Assembly: GCF_007096885.1 (NCBI RefSeq)
Contig: NZ_VJNO01000002.1
Span: forward strand, 1-64,000
Direction of reading: 5' to 3'
DNA length: 64,000 nucleotides
Origin: Streptomyces sp. 130
GTDB lineage: Bacteria; Actinomycetota; Actinomycetes; Streptomycetales; Streptomycetaceae
Shown: positions 51,501 to 61,406 of the stretch, in pieces
Numbering within the stretch: position 1 is the stretch's first letter
Layout: each line of letters begins with the position of its first letter
The notes under the pieces: generated by a model
The model's input: only the letters and a program-made list of their open reading frames with translations
Told to the model about the DNA's origin: nothing
Database searches by the model: none
Translations under genes and position numbers: made by a program

Positions 51501-51846
51501 CGGCTCGCAGCGGGAACGTTCCGCCGAATTCGCCGTACTGCGGGCGCTGGGCACCCCGCGCCGCCAGCTGGCCCGGATGACCGCCGCCGAACAGGGCGTC
51601 CTGATCGCCATCGCGCTGCTCGTCGGGGCCCTGCTCGGGGCCCTGCTGACCCGGGCGGTCGTGCCGCTGATCGTGCTGACCGGGCAGGCCGCCCAGCCGG
51701 TGCCGCCGGTCCTGGTGCGGCTGCCGCCCGGGCAGGTCGCCGCGCTGCTGGCCGGAGTCGCCGCGCTGCCCCTGCTCATCGTCGCCGTGCTGGCCCTGCG
51801 CCGCGCCGACCCCGCGACCTCGCTGCGCACCCAGGGGGACAACTGA
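48526..51846 (+). CDS. Large FtsX/MacB-type ABC transporter permease (first)
   Basis: Membrane protein of 1106 residues. An N-terminal TM (about residues 10-32) is followed by a long extracytoplasmic domain, a TM cluster around residues 300-470 (including an ELLRARGGSRARITWL coupling loop), a second large external region (about 560-960) and a final FtsX domain (about 965-1090) with EFAVLRALGTPRRQLARM. Two FtsX domains are thus fused in one chain. It forms an operon with a second such permease and an ATPase. Role, such as export or stress signalling across the membrane, is not known. Confidence 0.88.
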   Translation: MTGFVFLRVRAHRLLLAAALLAVLLTTSVLAALTAFSGSVGDAALRHTLTHRSAVPASLVVSARLEPDEREAADAAAREAARETFDGLPVTVRKLEASGPYALPRSLQDPAARRGDPDLAHFASLDRSRVRLTAGRMPAAGAGKSDAPVEVALPASAAEALSLKPGARLKLTDRLGGEPVDVVITGLYKAADQADPYWQLDALGGRGVRKVVFTTYGPLLTDPAVLGSGRTSSDEVSWLASADFRSVTTDRMAALHDAAVSGPKKLLAGPGFEDGGTARTSLPTVLEEIDRALLVSRSTLTIVAVQLVLLAGYALLLVARLLSSERAGETELLRARGGSRARITWLASVEALLLALPAAVVAPLLSGPLTRLLADRGELSRIGLRLDTGVTGQVWLVAAVTALACALAVVAPALAAGGGGRRTTRSAALPGPVRAGADLALLLVAAVAYWQLDRQTKGSGGGALSGDRSGGLGIDPLLVAAPALGLLAGTVLTLRLLPPAARLAERRASGGRGLTTALAGWQFSRRPLRGAGPVLLLVLSVAMGMLAIGQSASWNRSQSDQADFRSGASVRMTAGAGADPAKAPAYGELPGVREAAPAFRTTVELSGERTAEVLALDTAHADERMLMRDDLGNGPVAGLFDTLTPPKAARAGLPLPEHSTRLRFDVRISADDAPGKVSPSGMTPRVSVLLEDRYGLPYQVAAGSVPVDGKAHPVSVAVSAAGGFALTGIELSGKQPVDRAESHRLAVSALRTTAADGTERPVPVPDGFRWQGERTEDSLLDEPEPGAPLTPAASATTPLSVGYSTGSVTAEDADAAPSVAVRVTAARPGTPVLNAVATDAYLEATGAGPGQKTDVTLAGETVRVKITRTVHRLPTTGPGSGSSTASAESQRARDGGALLLDLRSLGEVFAARPTARLTATEWWLSTEPGRTAQVAAALRALPDTDPGQVRVRDEIADELVTDPLGAGPQSALLAVAVIAAALAAVGFAVTAVGSQRERSAEFAVLRALGTPRRQLARMTAAEQGVLIAIALLVGALLGALLTRAVVPLIVLTGQAAQPVPPVLVRLPPGQVAALLAGVAALPLLIVAVLALRRADPATSLRTQGDN

Positions 51847-51847
51847 C

Positions 51848-54646
51848 ATGAGTGCCCGCCCCGCGACCCCCTGCGCCCCCTGGGTGCGCACCCGGCTGCG
51901 CACGGCCCCCGGCGCCGCCTGCGCGTTCGCCCTGCTGGTGCTGGTGACCGCCTTCCTCGCCGCCGCCTTCCCCCGCTCCGTCGACTCGTACGGGACGAAG
52001 GGGCTGCGCCACGACCTCGGGACGGCGGCCCCGGCGCGCAGCGTGCTCCAGCTGAGCGGTCCGCAGCCCGGCCTGGAGCTGCGCCCGGCGGCGCGCGAGG
52101 CCGCGGTGCGCGAGGACACGATGGCCTCCGTCCACGCACAGGTCCTGAAGCGGCTGCCCGCACCACTGCGCGCCGACACCGCCGAGTCGGCGTACGGGGT
52201 GCGCACCTCGACGCCGATCGCGGCCGGCGAGCCGTGGTTCCCGCGCCCGTACGGCCTGGACCCGACACTGACGTACGTCACCCAGTCCGGTCTCTCCGAC
52301 CACGCCACCCTGCGCGCCGGGCGCTGGCCGGCCACCCACGGCACGGTGTCCCTGACCACCAGGGAAGTCGAGGCCGCCGTCACCGAGGCGACCGCGAAGG
52401 CGCTGCGGATCACGGCCGGCGCGACCGTCGCCGTCCCCACCCGGGGCGAGGACACGCTGACCGTACGGATCACCGGCATCGTCGCCCCCAAGAGCCCGGA
52501 GGGCTCCTACTGGTCGGCCGAGCCGCTGCTGCGGACGCCCTCGCTGGTGGCCAAGCCGACCAAGGACACGCCCCGCTACTACTGGATCGCCGCGCTGCTG
52601 CTGCCGCCGGACGCCGCGCCCGCCCTGCTCTCCACCGCGGGGCAGCCCGAGCTGTACTGGCGGATCGCGCCGGACGTCTCCGGCCTCACCGCGCTGGACG
52701 TGCCGAGGCTGCGGACCTCCGTGGCGTCGCTGGAGGGCGGTCCGGGGCTGCTGGCCATGCGCGACGTGGCCGGCGCCACGGTCAACACGGCGACGGACCT
52801 GGACGAGATCCTGACGGACTACGACGGGATGCGGTCCGCGGTCCAGCCCGTCGTCACCGTCGCCGCCGTCGGCATCGGCGCGGTCGCGGTCGTCGTCCTC
52901 CTGATGACGGGCGGGCTCCTGGCGAGCCGCAGACACGCCGAGCTCGCCCTGCTGCGGGCCCGGGGCGGCTCCCTGCGGGGCATCGGGGGCCGGCTGCTCG
53001 CCGAGACCGCGGTCACCGCCGTGCCCGCCGGGGCGCTGGGCCTGCTGCTCGCCGTGCTCGCCGTGGGCCAGGCCCGGCTGTGGCCCGCGACGGTCGGTGC
53101 CGGCGCCGTCGTCGCGCTGGTCTGCACCGCGCTCCCGCTGCGCACCGCCCTCCAGCACCGCACCCCGCGGACCCACATCGACCGGGACGACCTGGCGACC
53201 GCCCGCCCGTCCCGGCGGCGCACCGTCGCCGAACTCACCCTGCTCGTCCTGGCCGTGGGCGCGGTCCTCGCGCTGCGCCGGCGCGGCACGGACGCCGAGG
53301 GCGGCACCGACCTGCTGGTCAGCGCCGCACCGGTGCTGGTCGCCCTGATCGCGGCGGTGGCGCTGGTCCGGCTCTACCCGCTGCCGCTGCGCCTGGCCCT
53401 GCGCTCGGTGTCCCGGCTGCGCGGCGCGATCGGCTTCCTGTCGCTGGCCCGGGCCGGCCGCACCTCGGCCGCCGGCACCCTGCCGCTGCTCGCCCTGCTG
53501 GTCGCGCTGACCACGGCCGCGTTCGGCGGTTCGGTGCTCGCGGGGGTCGCGGACGCCCGCGACGACGCCGCGGTCCGGGCCACCGGCGCGGACGCCCGGG
53601 TCACCGGCGAGGCCGACGCCGTACCGCTGTCGGCCGCGCTGGTCCGCGCGGTGGAGAAGGCCGACGGCGTACGCGGTTCGGTCCGGGTCCAGGTCGAGTA
53701 CGGGGTGGCCCTGCCGGCCGCGGGCGGCGGCGCCCAGGACACCAAGGGCACCACCCTGATCGGCGTCGACCCCGCCGCGTACGCCGAGCTGGCCCGCTCC
53801 ACCGGGCTCGGCCCGTTCCCCGCGGACCGGCTGCGGGCGAAGGGGGCGGCGGTCCGCGAGGGTGCGCGGCCGGACGAGGACCGGGTCGTGCCGGCCCTGG
53901 TCTCGCCGTCCGTCGCCGAACGCCTCGGCGACCGGCCGCTGGGCCTGCGGTCGCTGGCCGGGAACTTCAAGGTGAGGGCCGCCGCCACGGTCACGCGTAC
54001 GCCCGCCGTGGACGGCAGCTCCTTCATCGTCGTGGACGCCGCCGCGTTCACCCACCGGCAGACCACGGCACTGCTGCTGACCGGGTCCGGGCTGGACGCG
54101 AAGGAACTGCGCGCGGCGGCCCGGCACACGGACGAGAAGATCGCCGTACAGCTGCGCTCCGCTGAGCGGGCCACGTACGTCGACACCCCGATGCAGTCCG
54201 GGGCGGAGCGGATCTATCTGGCGGCGATCGTCGCCGGCGCCGGATACGCCCTGCTCGCCGTCCTGCTCTCGCTGCTCCAGACCGCGCCGGAGCGCACCAC
54301 GCTGCTGGCCCGGCTGCGCACCATGGGCCTGACCTCCCGGCAGGGCGGCCGGCTCCTGGGCTTCGAGGCCCTGCCGCAGGCGCTGCTGGCGGCCGGCGGC
54401 GGGCTCCTGGCCGGCTGGGCGACCATCGCCCTGCTGGCCCCGGGGGTCGACCTCGTACGCCTCGCACTCTCGTCCGGCGCCGGCACCGGCCCGCTGGACA
54501 CCGCACCGCTGCGTACCGATCCGTGGTCGCTGGTCCTTCCGGCGCTCGGCGTCATCGTGCTGACCGGGGCGGTGGCCGGGGTGCAGGCGTGGTGGGCGGG
54601 CCGCCGCGGATCGATCACCGAACTCAGGGCAGGAGACTCCCGATGA
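51848..54646 (+). CDS. Large FtsX/MacB-type ABC transporter permease (second)
   Basis: Membrane protein of 932 residues starting 1 nt after the first permease stops. It has an N-terminal TM (about 20-40), an external domain, an FtsX domain at about 330-430 with ELALLRARGGSLRGIGGRLLAE, additional TMs near 455-560, another external part, and a C-terminal FtsX domain (about 780-920) with TLLARLRTMGLTSRQGGRLLG. Same two-domain plan as its neighbour, so they probably form a heterodimer. Its stop overlaps the ATPase start by ATGA. Confidence 0.88.
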   Translation: MSARPATPCAPWVRTRLRTAPGAACAFALLVLVTAFLAAAFPRSVDSYGTKGLRHDLGTAAPARSVLQLSGPQPGLELRPAAREAAVREDTMASVHAQVLKRLPAPLRADTAESAYGVRTSTPIAAGEPWFPRPYGLDPTLTYVTQSGLSDHATLRAGRWPATHGTVSLTTREVEAAVTEATAKALRITAGATVAVPTRGEDTLTVRITGIVAPKSPEGSYWSAEPLLRTPSLVAKPTKDTPRYYWIAALLLPPDAAPALLSTAGQPELYWRIAPDVSGLTALDVPRLRTSVASLEGGPGLLAMRDVAGATVNTATDLDEILTDYDGMRSAVQPVVTVAAVGIGAVAVVVLLMTGGLLASRRHAELALLRARGGSLRGIGGRLLAETAVTAVPAGALGLLLAVLAVGQARLWPATVGAGAVVALVCTALPLRTALQHRTPRTHIDRDDLATARPSRRRTVAELTLLVLAVGAVLALRRRGTDAEGGTDLLVSAAPVLVALIAAVALVRLYPLPLRLALRSVSRLRGAIGFLSLARAGRTSAAGTLPLLALLVALTTAAFGGSVLAGVADARDDAAVRATGADARVTGEADAVPLSAALVRAVEKADGVRGSVRVQVEYGVALPAAGGGAQDTKGTTLIGVDPAAYAELARSTGLGPFPADRLRAKGAAVREGARPDEDRVVPALVSPSVAERLGDRPLGLRSLAGNFKVRAAATVTRTPAVDGSSFIVVDAAAFTHRQTTALLLTGSGLDAKELRAAARHTDEKIAVQLRSAERATYVDTPMQSGAERIYLAAIVAGAGYALLAVLLSLLQTAPERTTLLARLRTMGLTSRQGGRLLGFEALPQALLAAGGGLLAGWATIALLAPGVDLVRLALSSGAGTGPLDTAPLRTDPWSLVLPALGVIVLTGAVAGVQAWWAGRRGSITELRAGDSR

Positions 54647-55605
54647 CGACGCCGTCGACCGATTCCACGCTGGCGGAGCTCGAACAGCGGGCCACCGCCC
54701 GGCGCGACCGCCCCTCCTACGGCCACGACGCGCTGATCGCCTGCGACCGGCTGGTGCGCATCTTCACCACGGACGGGGTGGAGGTGCAGGCCCTCCAGGG
54801 CCTCGATCTGCTGGTGGAGGAGGGCGAGTTGCTGGCGCTGGTCGGCGCGTCCGGCAGCGGCAAGTCGACCCTGATGAACATCCTGGCGGGCCTGGACGAG
54901 CCGACGGCCGGGGCGGCGAAGGTGGCGGGCTGCGACCTGCTGTCCATGGGGCCGAAGGAGCGCCTCCGCTACCGCCGGGACGTCGTCGGCTTCGTCTGGC
55001 AGCAGACCGCCCGCAACCTGCTGCCGTATCTCACGGCGATCCAGAACATCACCCTGCCCATGCAGCTGCGCGGCCGGGGCCGCAGCCGCGAACGGGCCGC
55101 GCGCGCCGAGGCGTTGCTGAAGATGCTGGAGGTCGAGGACTGCCGCGACCGGCGTCCGCGGCAGATGTCGGGCGGCCAGCAGCAGCGGGTGGCCATCGCC
55201 GTCTCGCTCGCCAACTCCCCCTCGGTGCTGCTCGCCGACGAGCCGACCGGCGAACTCGACTCGGCCACCGGCGAGCAGGTGTTCGCCGCGTTCCGCCGCG
55301 CCAACGAGGAGCTGGGCACGACGATCGTGATCGTCACCCACGACCAGGCGGTAGCCGACGAGGTACGCCGTACGGTCGCGATCCGCGACGGCCGCACGTC
55401 CTTCGAGGTGCTGCGCCGCACCGAGGTCGACGCGGCGACCGGACAGGAGTCCCAGGTCGCCCGCGAGTACGCGATGCTCGACCGCGCGGGCCGGCTGCAA
55501 CTGCCCGCCGACTACACCGAGGCGCTCGGCATGGAGCACCGGGTGATGCTGGAGCTGGAACAGGACCACATCGGGGTGTGGCCGGACGGCCCGAAGGGCG
55601 GGTGA
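54643..55605 (+). CDS. ABC transporter ATPase (LolD/MacB type)
   Basis: ATPase for the two preceding permeases, 320 residues. Walker A GASGSGKST (Lys74), Q-loop FVWQQTARNLLPYLT, signature MSGGQQQR, Walker B VLLADEPTGELDSATG and H-loop VIVTHD. It carries about 45 N-terminal residues before the domain and a 75-residue C-terminal extension (residues about 245-320) beyond the standard LolD length, ending in a segment like the permease-associated tails of Streptomyces homologues. ATG overlaps the permease stop. A 21-bp repeat begins at its final codons. Confidence 0.93.
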   Translation: MTTPSTDSTLAELEQRATARRDRPSYGHDALIACDRLVRIFTTDGVEVQALQGLDLLVEEGELLALVGASGSGKSTLMNILAGLDEPTAGAAKVAGCDLLSMGPKERLRYRRDVVGFVWQQTARNLLPYLTAIQNITLPMQLRGRGRSRERAARAEALLKMLEVEDCRDRRPRQMSGGQQQRVAIAVSLANSPSVLLADEPTGELDSATGEQVFAAFRRANEELGTTIVIVTHDQAVADEVRRTVAIRDGRTSFEVLRRTEVDAATGQESQVAREYAMLDRAGRLQLPADYTEALGMEHRVMLELEQDHIGVWPDGPKGG

Positions 55606-55658
55606 CCGGCCCTGGAGGGCGGGTGACCGGCCCTGGAGGGCGGGTGACCGGCCCCGGA
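55596..55658 (+). repeat. 21-bp tandem repeat, three copies, at the ATPase 3' end
   Basis: GGGCGGGTGACCGGCCCTGGA occurs at 55596-55616, 55617-55637 and 55638-55658 (last copy one change). The first copy contains the stop codon of the ATPase gene (GGGTGA), so copies two and three are duplicated gene ends. Confidence 0.9.
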
Positions 55659-55689
55659 GAGCCGTGTGACCGGCCGTTAGTATCCGGCC

Positions 55690-56739
55690 ATGACGACGTT
55701 CGAACGCGAGATCACCGAGCCGGTCGACCTGTGCCTGCCCGACGGCCGTCTCGACCCGGCGGCGGTCGGCTGGTCGCGGACCCCGCTGCACCGCGCCAAT
55801 CTGCGCGGCTGGGGCCGGACGAAGCGATGGGAGTACTGGTGCGTGACGACGCCCACCCACCTGGTCGCGCTGACCGTCAGCGATCTGGACTTCCTCGCCC
55901 TGAACAGCGTCTACCTGCTCGAATACGCGCCCGGCGGCCTTGAGCTGGAACGTACGGCGATCCTGCCCGGCGGTCTCGGCGCCCGCCTCCCCGACAGGGT
56001 GGCCGGCACCCCCGGCGCCCCGGACGTGGTGGCGGGCCCGGCGCGCCCGACGGGCGGCAAGGTGCGCGTGGAGATCCGCGACGAGCCCGGCGGGACCCGG
56101 CTGCGGGCCCGCTGCCTGACCCCGGAGCGGGTGCCGGTGGAGGTGGACCTCCTGGTCGCCCGGCCGGAGGGCCATGAGTCGCTCTCCGTGGTCGTCCCGT
56201 GGAGCAGCCGGCGCTTCCAGTACACCTCCAAGCAGACCGCGCTGCCCGCGTCCGGCCGGGTCAGGGTGGGCGGGGAGTTCCTGGACTTCGGCGGGGACGA
56301 CACCTGGGCCGTCCTGGACCACGGCCGGGGCCGCTGGCCGCGTACGGTCCGCTGGAACTGGGGCGCCGCGTCCGGCCGCACCGACGGGCACACCCTGGGC
56401 GTCCAGCTCGGCGGGCAGTGGACGCTGGGCACCGGCTCCACGGAGAACGCGCTCTGCGTGGACGGCCGGCTCAGCAAGATCGGCGAGGAGCTGGACTGGC
56501 GCTGGTCCGCCTCGGACCCGCTGCGCCCGTGGACGGTCCGCACCCCGCTGACCGGGCAGGTCGACCTGACGTTCACCCCGTTCCACAACCGCCGCGTCCG
56601 CACCGAGGCGGGGGCGCTGGCCAATCGGACCGATCAGCTGTTCGGCCACTACGACGGCACCGTCCGCGCGGACGACGGGACGCGGATCGCGGTGGAGCGC
56701 CTGCTGGGGTGGGCGGAGGACGTGCGGATGCGGTGGTGA
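55690..56739 (+). CDS. DUF2804 domain protein
   Basis: A 349-residue protein of the DUF2804 family, found in actinobacteria and some proteobacteria. Visible marks: TRTPLHRANL-like WSRTPLHRANLRGWGRTKRWEYW near the N-terminus, then beta-strand-rich lipocalin-like sequence, and YTSKQTALPASGRV, DDTWAVLDHGRGRWP, and WNWGAASG at about 180-235. The family is suggested to be a lipocalin-like or AttH/CrtC-related carotenoid hydratase fold. Substrate unknown. It lies 84 bp after the ATPase on the same strand, separated by the 21-bp repeats. Confidence 0.82.
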   Translation: MTTFEREITEPVDLCLPDGRLDPAAVGWSRTPLHRANLRGWGRTKRWEYWCVTTPTHLVALTVSDLDFLALNSVYLLEYAPGGLELERTAILPGGLGARLPDRVAGTPGAPDVVAGPARPTGGKVRVEIRDEPGGTRLRARCLTPERVPVEVDLLVARPEGHESLSVVVPWSSRRFQYTSKQTALPASGRVRVGGEFLDFGGDDTWAVLDHGRGRWPRTVRWNWGAASGRTDGHTLGVQLGGQWTLGTGSTENALCVDGRLSKIGEELDWRWSASDPLRPWTVRTPLTGQVDLTFTPFHNRRVRTEAGALANRTDQLFGHYDGTVRADDGTRIAVERLLGWAEDVRMRW

Positions 56740-56747
56740 GCCGGCTC

Positions 56748-57434
56748 TCAGCCGGTGACGGAGACCGCGAGGCTGCCCAGGCCGCCCGCCGCGCCGGCCC
56801 GGCGCAGGGCGACGGAGCCGTACGGGGTGCGCAGGCGCAGCCAGCTGCCGGCCGTCAGGAGGGCGACCGGGAAGTCGGGGGCGGCGCGCAGGAAGCCGAG
56901 GGACTGCGCGGCGTGCACCGCGCGGAGCGGGAGTTCGGTGTCCGCGAGGGTGCGCGACCAGATGTCGTGGCCGATGCGGTCCCGCTCGGTACGCGTGCGC
57001 CGGTCCTCGGGCAGGGCCTCGTCGCGGTCCCGGAATTCGGTGACGGCGGCGGTGAGCGCGGCGCGCAGGGCGGCGGGCCCTGGCAGCCCGGACCGCTCCC
57101 GCCAGCCGCCGCGCGGGGGCAGGACACCGGCCCAGGGCGGTCCGGTGACCGGGGCGGGCAGGGCGGCGGCGTCGGCGCCCTCGTCCGGCAGGGCTTCCAG
57201 GAGGTCGCCGGCCGACACGGTGACGTCGAGGTCGCAGGCGTCGAAGAGCCGTGCCGTGCGGATCGCCAGCACGTCGAAGGACGGGGGCCTGCCGAACACG
57301 GCGAGCGCGCCGCCGCCCGCCTGGAGGCGTACGGCGGCGGCGCGGTCGTAGTGGAGCAGCCGTCCGAGGAAGGCGCCGAGATCGGCGGCCTCCCTCGCGT
57401 CGGCGAACCGCAGCGACTGTACGGACACGGTCAT
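56748..57434 (-). CDS. Conserved actinobacterial protein, unknown
   Basis: A 228-residue protein without recognised domain. The N-terminal half is a mixed alpha/beta segment (SVQSLRFADAREAADLGAFLGRLLHYDRAAAVRLQAGGGALAVF is the region 5-48); the middle is rich in Pro, Gly and Arg; the C-terminus has an AQSLGFL and a beta segment WLRLRTPYGSVALRR. No signal peptide or membrane helix. Its start overlaps the thioesterase stop by 4 bp, so the two are co-translated downstream of ettA. Function is not known. Confidence 0.78.
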   Translation of the reverse strand: MTVSVQSLRFADAREAADLGAFLGRLLHYDRAAAVRLQAGGGALAVFGRPPSFDVLAIRTARLFDACDLDVTVSAGDLLEALPDEGADAAALPAPVTGPPWAGVLPPRGGWRERSGLPGPAALRAALTAAVTEFRDRDEALPEDRRTRTERDRIGHDIWSRTLADTELPLRAVHAAQSLGFLRAAPDFPVALLTAGSWLRLRTPYGSVALRRAGAAGGLGSLAVSVTG

Positions 57435-57853
57435 ACCGCGGCGGGCTCCTCGGCCAGGTACTCCTGGAGGAACCGCTTCTCCTCCGGGGAGAGCCGCCGG
57501 GGGCGCTCGGCGGCCAGGTCGTACGGCACGACGACGGTCGAGGCGCGTACGTACACCTGGTCCGGGTCCTTGATCTCGTAGGCGATCGTCAGGGACGCGG
57601 CGCCGATCTTCGTGACCCAGGACTCGACGGTCACCGGCCGGTGCCGGTGGACCAGGGGGCGCACGTAGTCGATCTCGTGCCGCGCCACGACGGAGCCGCC
57701 CGCGAAGGACGGCGAGCCCTCCCCCGGCGCCAGCCGGAACATGAAGTCCACCCGCGCCTCCTCCAGGTAGCGGAGGAAGACCACGTTGTTGACGTGCCCG
57801 AAGGCGTCCATGTCCGACCAGCGCATCGGGCAGCTGTAGATGTGCCGAGCCAA
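57431..57853 (-). CDS. Acyl-CoA thioesterase (hotdog fold)
   Basis: Predicted thioesterase of the YbgC/4HBT hotdog family, 140 residues. It carries the 4HBT signature MRWSDMDAFGHVNNVVFLRYLEEARVDF with the catalytic Asp and His region, and ARHEIDYVRPLVHR later. The start is TTG at 57853: GAGG is 9 nt upstream and homologues begin MARHIYSCPMRWSD as far as I recall. That places it 5 bp after the ettA stop and 4 bp overlapping the next gene. Substrate unknown. Confidence 0.85.
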   Translation of the reverse strand: MARHIYSCPMRWSDMDAFGHVNNVVFLRYLEEARVDFMFRLAPGEGSPSFAGGSVVARHEIDYVRPLVHRHRPVTVESWVTKIGAASLTIAYEIKDPDQVYVRASTVVVPYDLAAERPRRLSPEEKRFLQEYLAEEPAAV

Positions 57854-57858
57854 GACGA

Positions 57859-59523
<1,665 letters not shown>

Positions 59524-59673
59524 GAGAAACCGTCCGGCAATCGATGTGTGGGCAGATACACCCCATCTTGCCTGACGGCCGCCTCTTGACGGAAACCGGT
59601 CCGGTGCGCGATACGCGCGGTCCCGGGTCGCGGTACGTGCGGGCCGGACGGGGTCGTGCGGCGGGGGTGCGCG

Positions 59674-59708
59674 AAGGCCCCGGCGGGGACGAAGCCCGCC
59701 GGGGCCTT
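59674..59708 (-). terminator. Terminator of the thioester-domain gene
   Basis: A perfect 14-bp inverted repeat (AAGGCCCCGGCGGG / CCCGCCGGGGCCTT) with a 7-nt loop lies 32 bp past the stop of the surface protein gene and before ettA. Confidence 0.9.
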
Positions 59709-59740
59709 GATCACTGCGTGGGACGGTGCGCTACCGCTGG

Positions 59741-61192
59741 TCACTCACTGCTGGTGTGGCCCTTGCGGCGCAGGAGGACGACCGCGCCGCCGCCGACGAC
59801 GACCAGGGCGATGGCGATGCCCGCGATCATCGGGGTGGCGCTGGAGCTGCCGGTCTCGGCGAGGTTGGTGTCGTCGCCGCCCGTGGTGCTGCCGCCGGCC
59901 GTGGCGGTGGTCGGGGTGGGCTCCCCGCCAGCGGTCTGGGTCTCCGTGCCACCGGTGCCGCTGCTGGTGGTCTTGCAGTCCAGGACGCCCTTGAAGGTCT
60001 TGGAGAAGCCGCCCGGGCCGGTGACCGTGACGTCGTACGCCTGGTCCTCGGCGACCGGGACGGTGACGGTCACCGTCTTGCCGGCCTCGACGGTGTTCTC
60101 CTTGCCGTCGAGCGCGAAGGTGAACGCCTCGTCGCCCTTGTTGCCGACGGTGATGTCGACGCCGCCCTTGGCGCAGTTCTTCTCGGCGGTGGCCGTCGGG
60201 ATCGGCCCCTTCTTGGCCCAGGTGGCGGTGGCGGCCGCGGAGACCGTCGACTCGCTGGAGCCGGCCAGGATCTGGGTCTGGCTCTTGGTGACGCCGGCGA
60301 AGGCGCGGCCGACCGGGACTGAGGTGGCGGCCTGGACGGTCAGCGCGGCGGTGCCCTCCTCGGAGCCGGCGGGCACCTCGAAGTAGAGCTGGTCGCCGTC
60401 GGAGGCCGTGGTGACGGGCTTGCCCGCCTTGTCGGTGACCTTCACACCGCTGGCGAGGTCCGCCGGCGGGGTCACCGTGGCCTGGGCCGCGTTGGTGCGG
60501 ACGGTGACCGGGCCGACGCGCTCGCCGGAGCGGCCGGAGACCGCGACCGGGTCGAGCGTCAGGGACGCCTCGGGCTCGGCGATGCCGGTGGCGGACTTCT
60601 CCAGCCAGTCCGCGAGCTTCTCCGCCTGCTCGTCCTGGGCGGTCACGTCGACGTGGTCGGAGAAGCGCCAGATCGCGACCTGGGTGCCCGCCGCCGCGGT
60701 CTCGTCGGTGAGCGTCCCGGTACCGGCCGCCTCGGCGAGCTGCGAGAGGTCGTTCACCTGGGGGTAGGAGTGCTGGAGAATCCAGAGGATCTTGCCGGCG
60801 TCGTCGTTGCCGCCGAGCGAGGTCTGCTTCCAGGGGGTCTCCAGGTACTTCGCCCGGTCCTGGGTCGGGTTGTGGATGTCGATGCAGTACGTCTTGAGCG
60901 TGCCGCCGCCGTCGACGTTCATCTCGAACAGACCGGCGGACACCTTGCGCTTCTTGCCGCCGTCGTTCAGCAGCGCGGTGCCGTAGGTCTTCAGCCCGTC
61001 CAGTACGGCGGTGGCCCCGCCCTGGTGCGCGGGCACCTCGTCGGCGGTCGCGCTGCCGGCGCCGACGAGTGCCCCGGCCACGACCAGGCCGGACGCCATC
61101 GCGGAAGCGGTCAGCCGGGCTATTCGCCCGCGCCGTGCGGTCGGGGCCGTCGCCTTGGATGACGAGGCGGTCGCTGAAGAAGCAGAAAACAC
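59741..61192 (-). CDS. Cell-wall-anchored thioester-domain (TED) surface protein
   Basis: Sortase-anchored surface protein of 483 residues. A signal peptide ends at about residue 50 (GSATA-DE). An adhesin-type thioester domain spans about 55-190 with Cys103 (TYCIDIH) and Gln171 (GTQVAIWRF), the residues forming the internal thioester in TQXA/TED proteins. Beta-rich repeats, a Thr/Gly linker, then LAETG (residues 444-448), a TM helix and basic RRKGH tail suit class E sortase. Start is GTG at 61192, 8 nt after GGAGG; a GTG at 61216 would sit upstream of that site and add a rare TTA codon. Its ligand is unknown. Confidence 0.92.
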   Translation of the reverse strand: MFSASSATASSSKATAPTARRGRIARLTASAMASGLVVAGALVGAGSATADEVPAHQGGATAVLDGLKTYGTALLNDGGKKRKVSAGLFEMNVDGGGTLKTYCIDIHNPTQDRAKYLETPWKQTSLGGNDDAGKILWILQHSYPQVNDLSQLAEAAGTGTLTDETAAAGTQVAIWRFSDHVDVTAQDEQAEKLADWLEKSATGIAEPEASLTLDPVAVSGRSGERVGPVTVRTNAAQATVTPPADLASGVKVTDKAGKPVTTASDGDQLYFEVPAGSEEGTAALTVQAATSVPVGRAFAGVTKSQTQILAGSSESTVSAAATATWAKKGPIPTATAEKNCAKGGVDITVGNKGDEAFTFALDGKENTVEAGKTVTVTVPVAEDQAYDVTVTGPGGFSKTFKGVLDCKTTSSGTGGTETQTAGGEPTPTTATAGGSTTGGDDTNLAETGSSSATPMIAGIAIALVVVGGGAVVLLRRKGHTSSE

Positions 61193-61406
61193 TAATTTCC
61201 CCTCCGGGCGAGACACTCGCGCCCGGTACGCGTGTGGGGATTGTCCCGCCTGCTACTCAAGTGCCTTGTGAGTACGGTGAGATCCTATGGAGCGAGCCAA
61301 GGACAGTCCCCCGTCATACCACCCGACAACCATTCCGACTCGGAATCGTTATCACGGGTAACTGCCGTTCCCCGTGCGCCCGCCGGCCACCCGGCACTCC
61401 CCCTCG
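61193..61406. promoter_or_regulatory. Upstream region of the thioester-protein gene
   Basis: 214 bp between ssbB and the surface-protein gene, both on the minus strand. It contains AT-richer bases 61255-61360 where a promoter is likely, and GGAGG for the surface gene near 61200. No clear operator was recognised. Confidence 0.4.

Noticed and set aside
48412..52491. Long minus-strand open frame opposite the FtsX permeases
   Set aside because: Low-complexity Gly/Arg/Gln sequence without a domain; the plus strand encodes clear membrane helices and FtsX domains.
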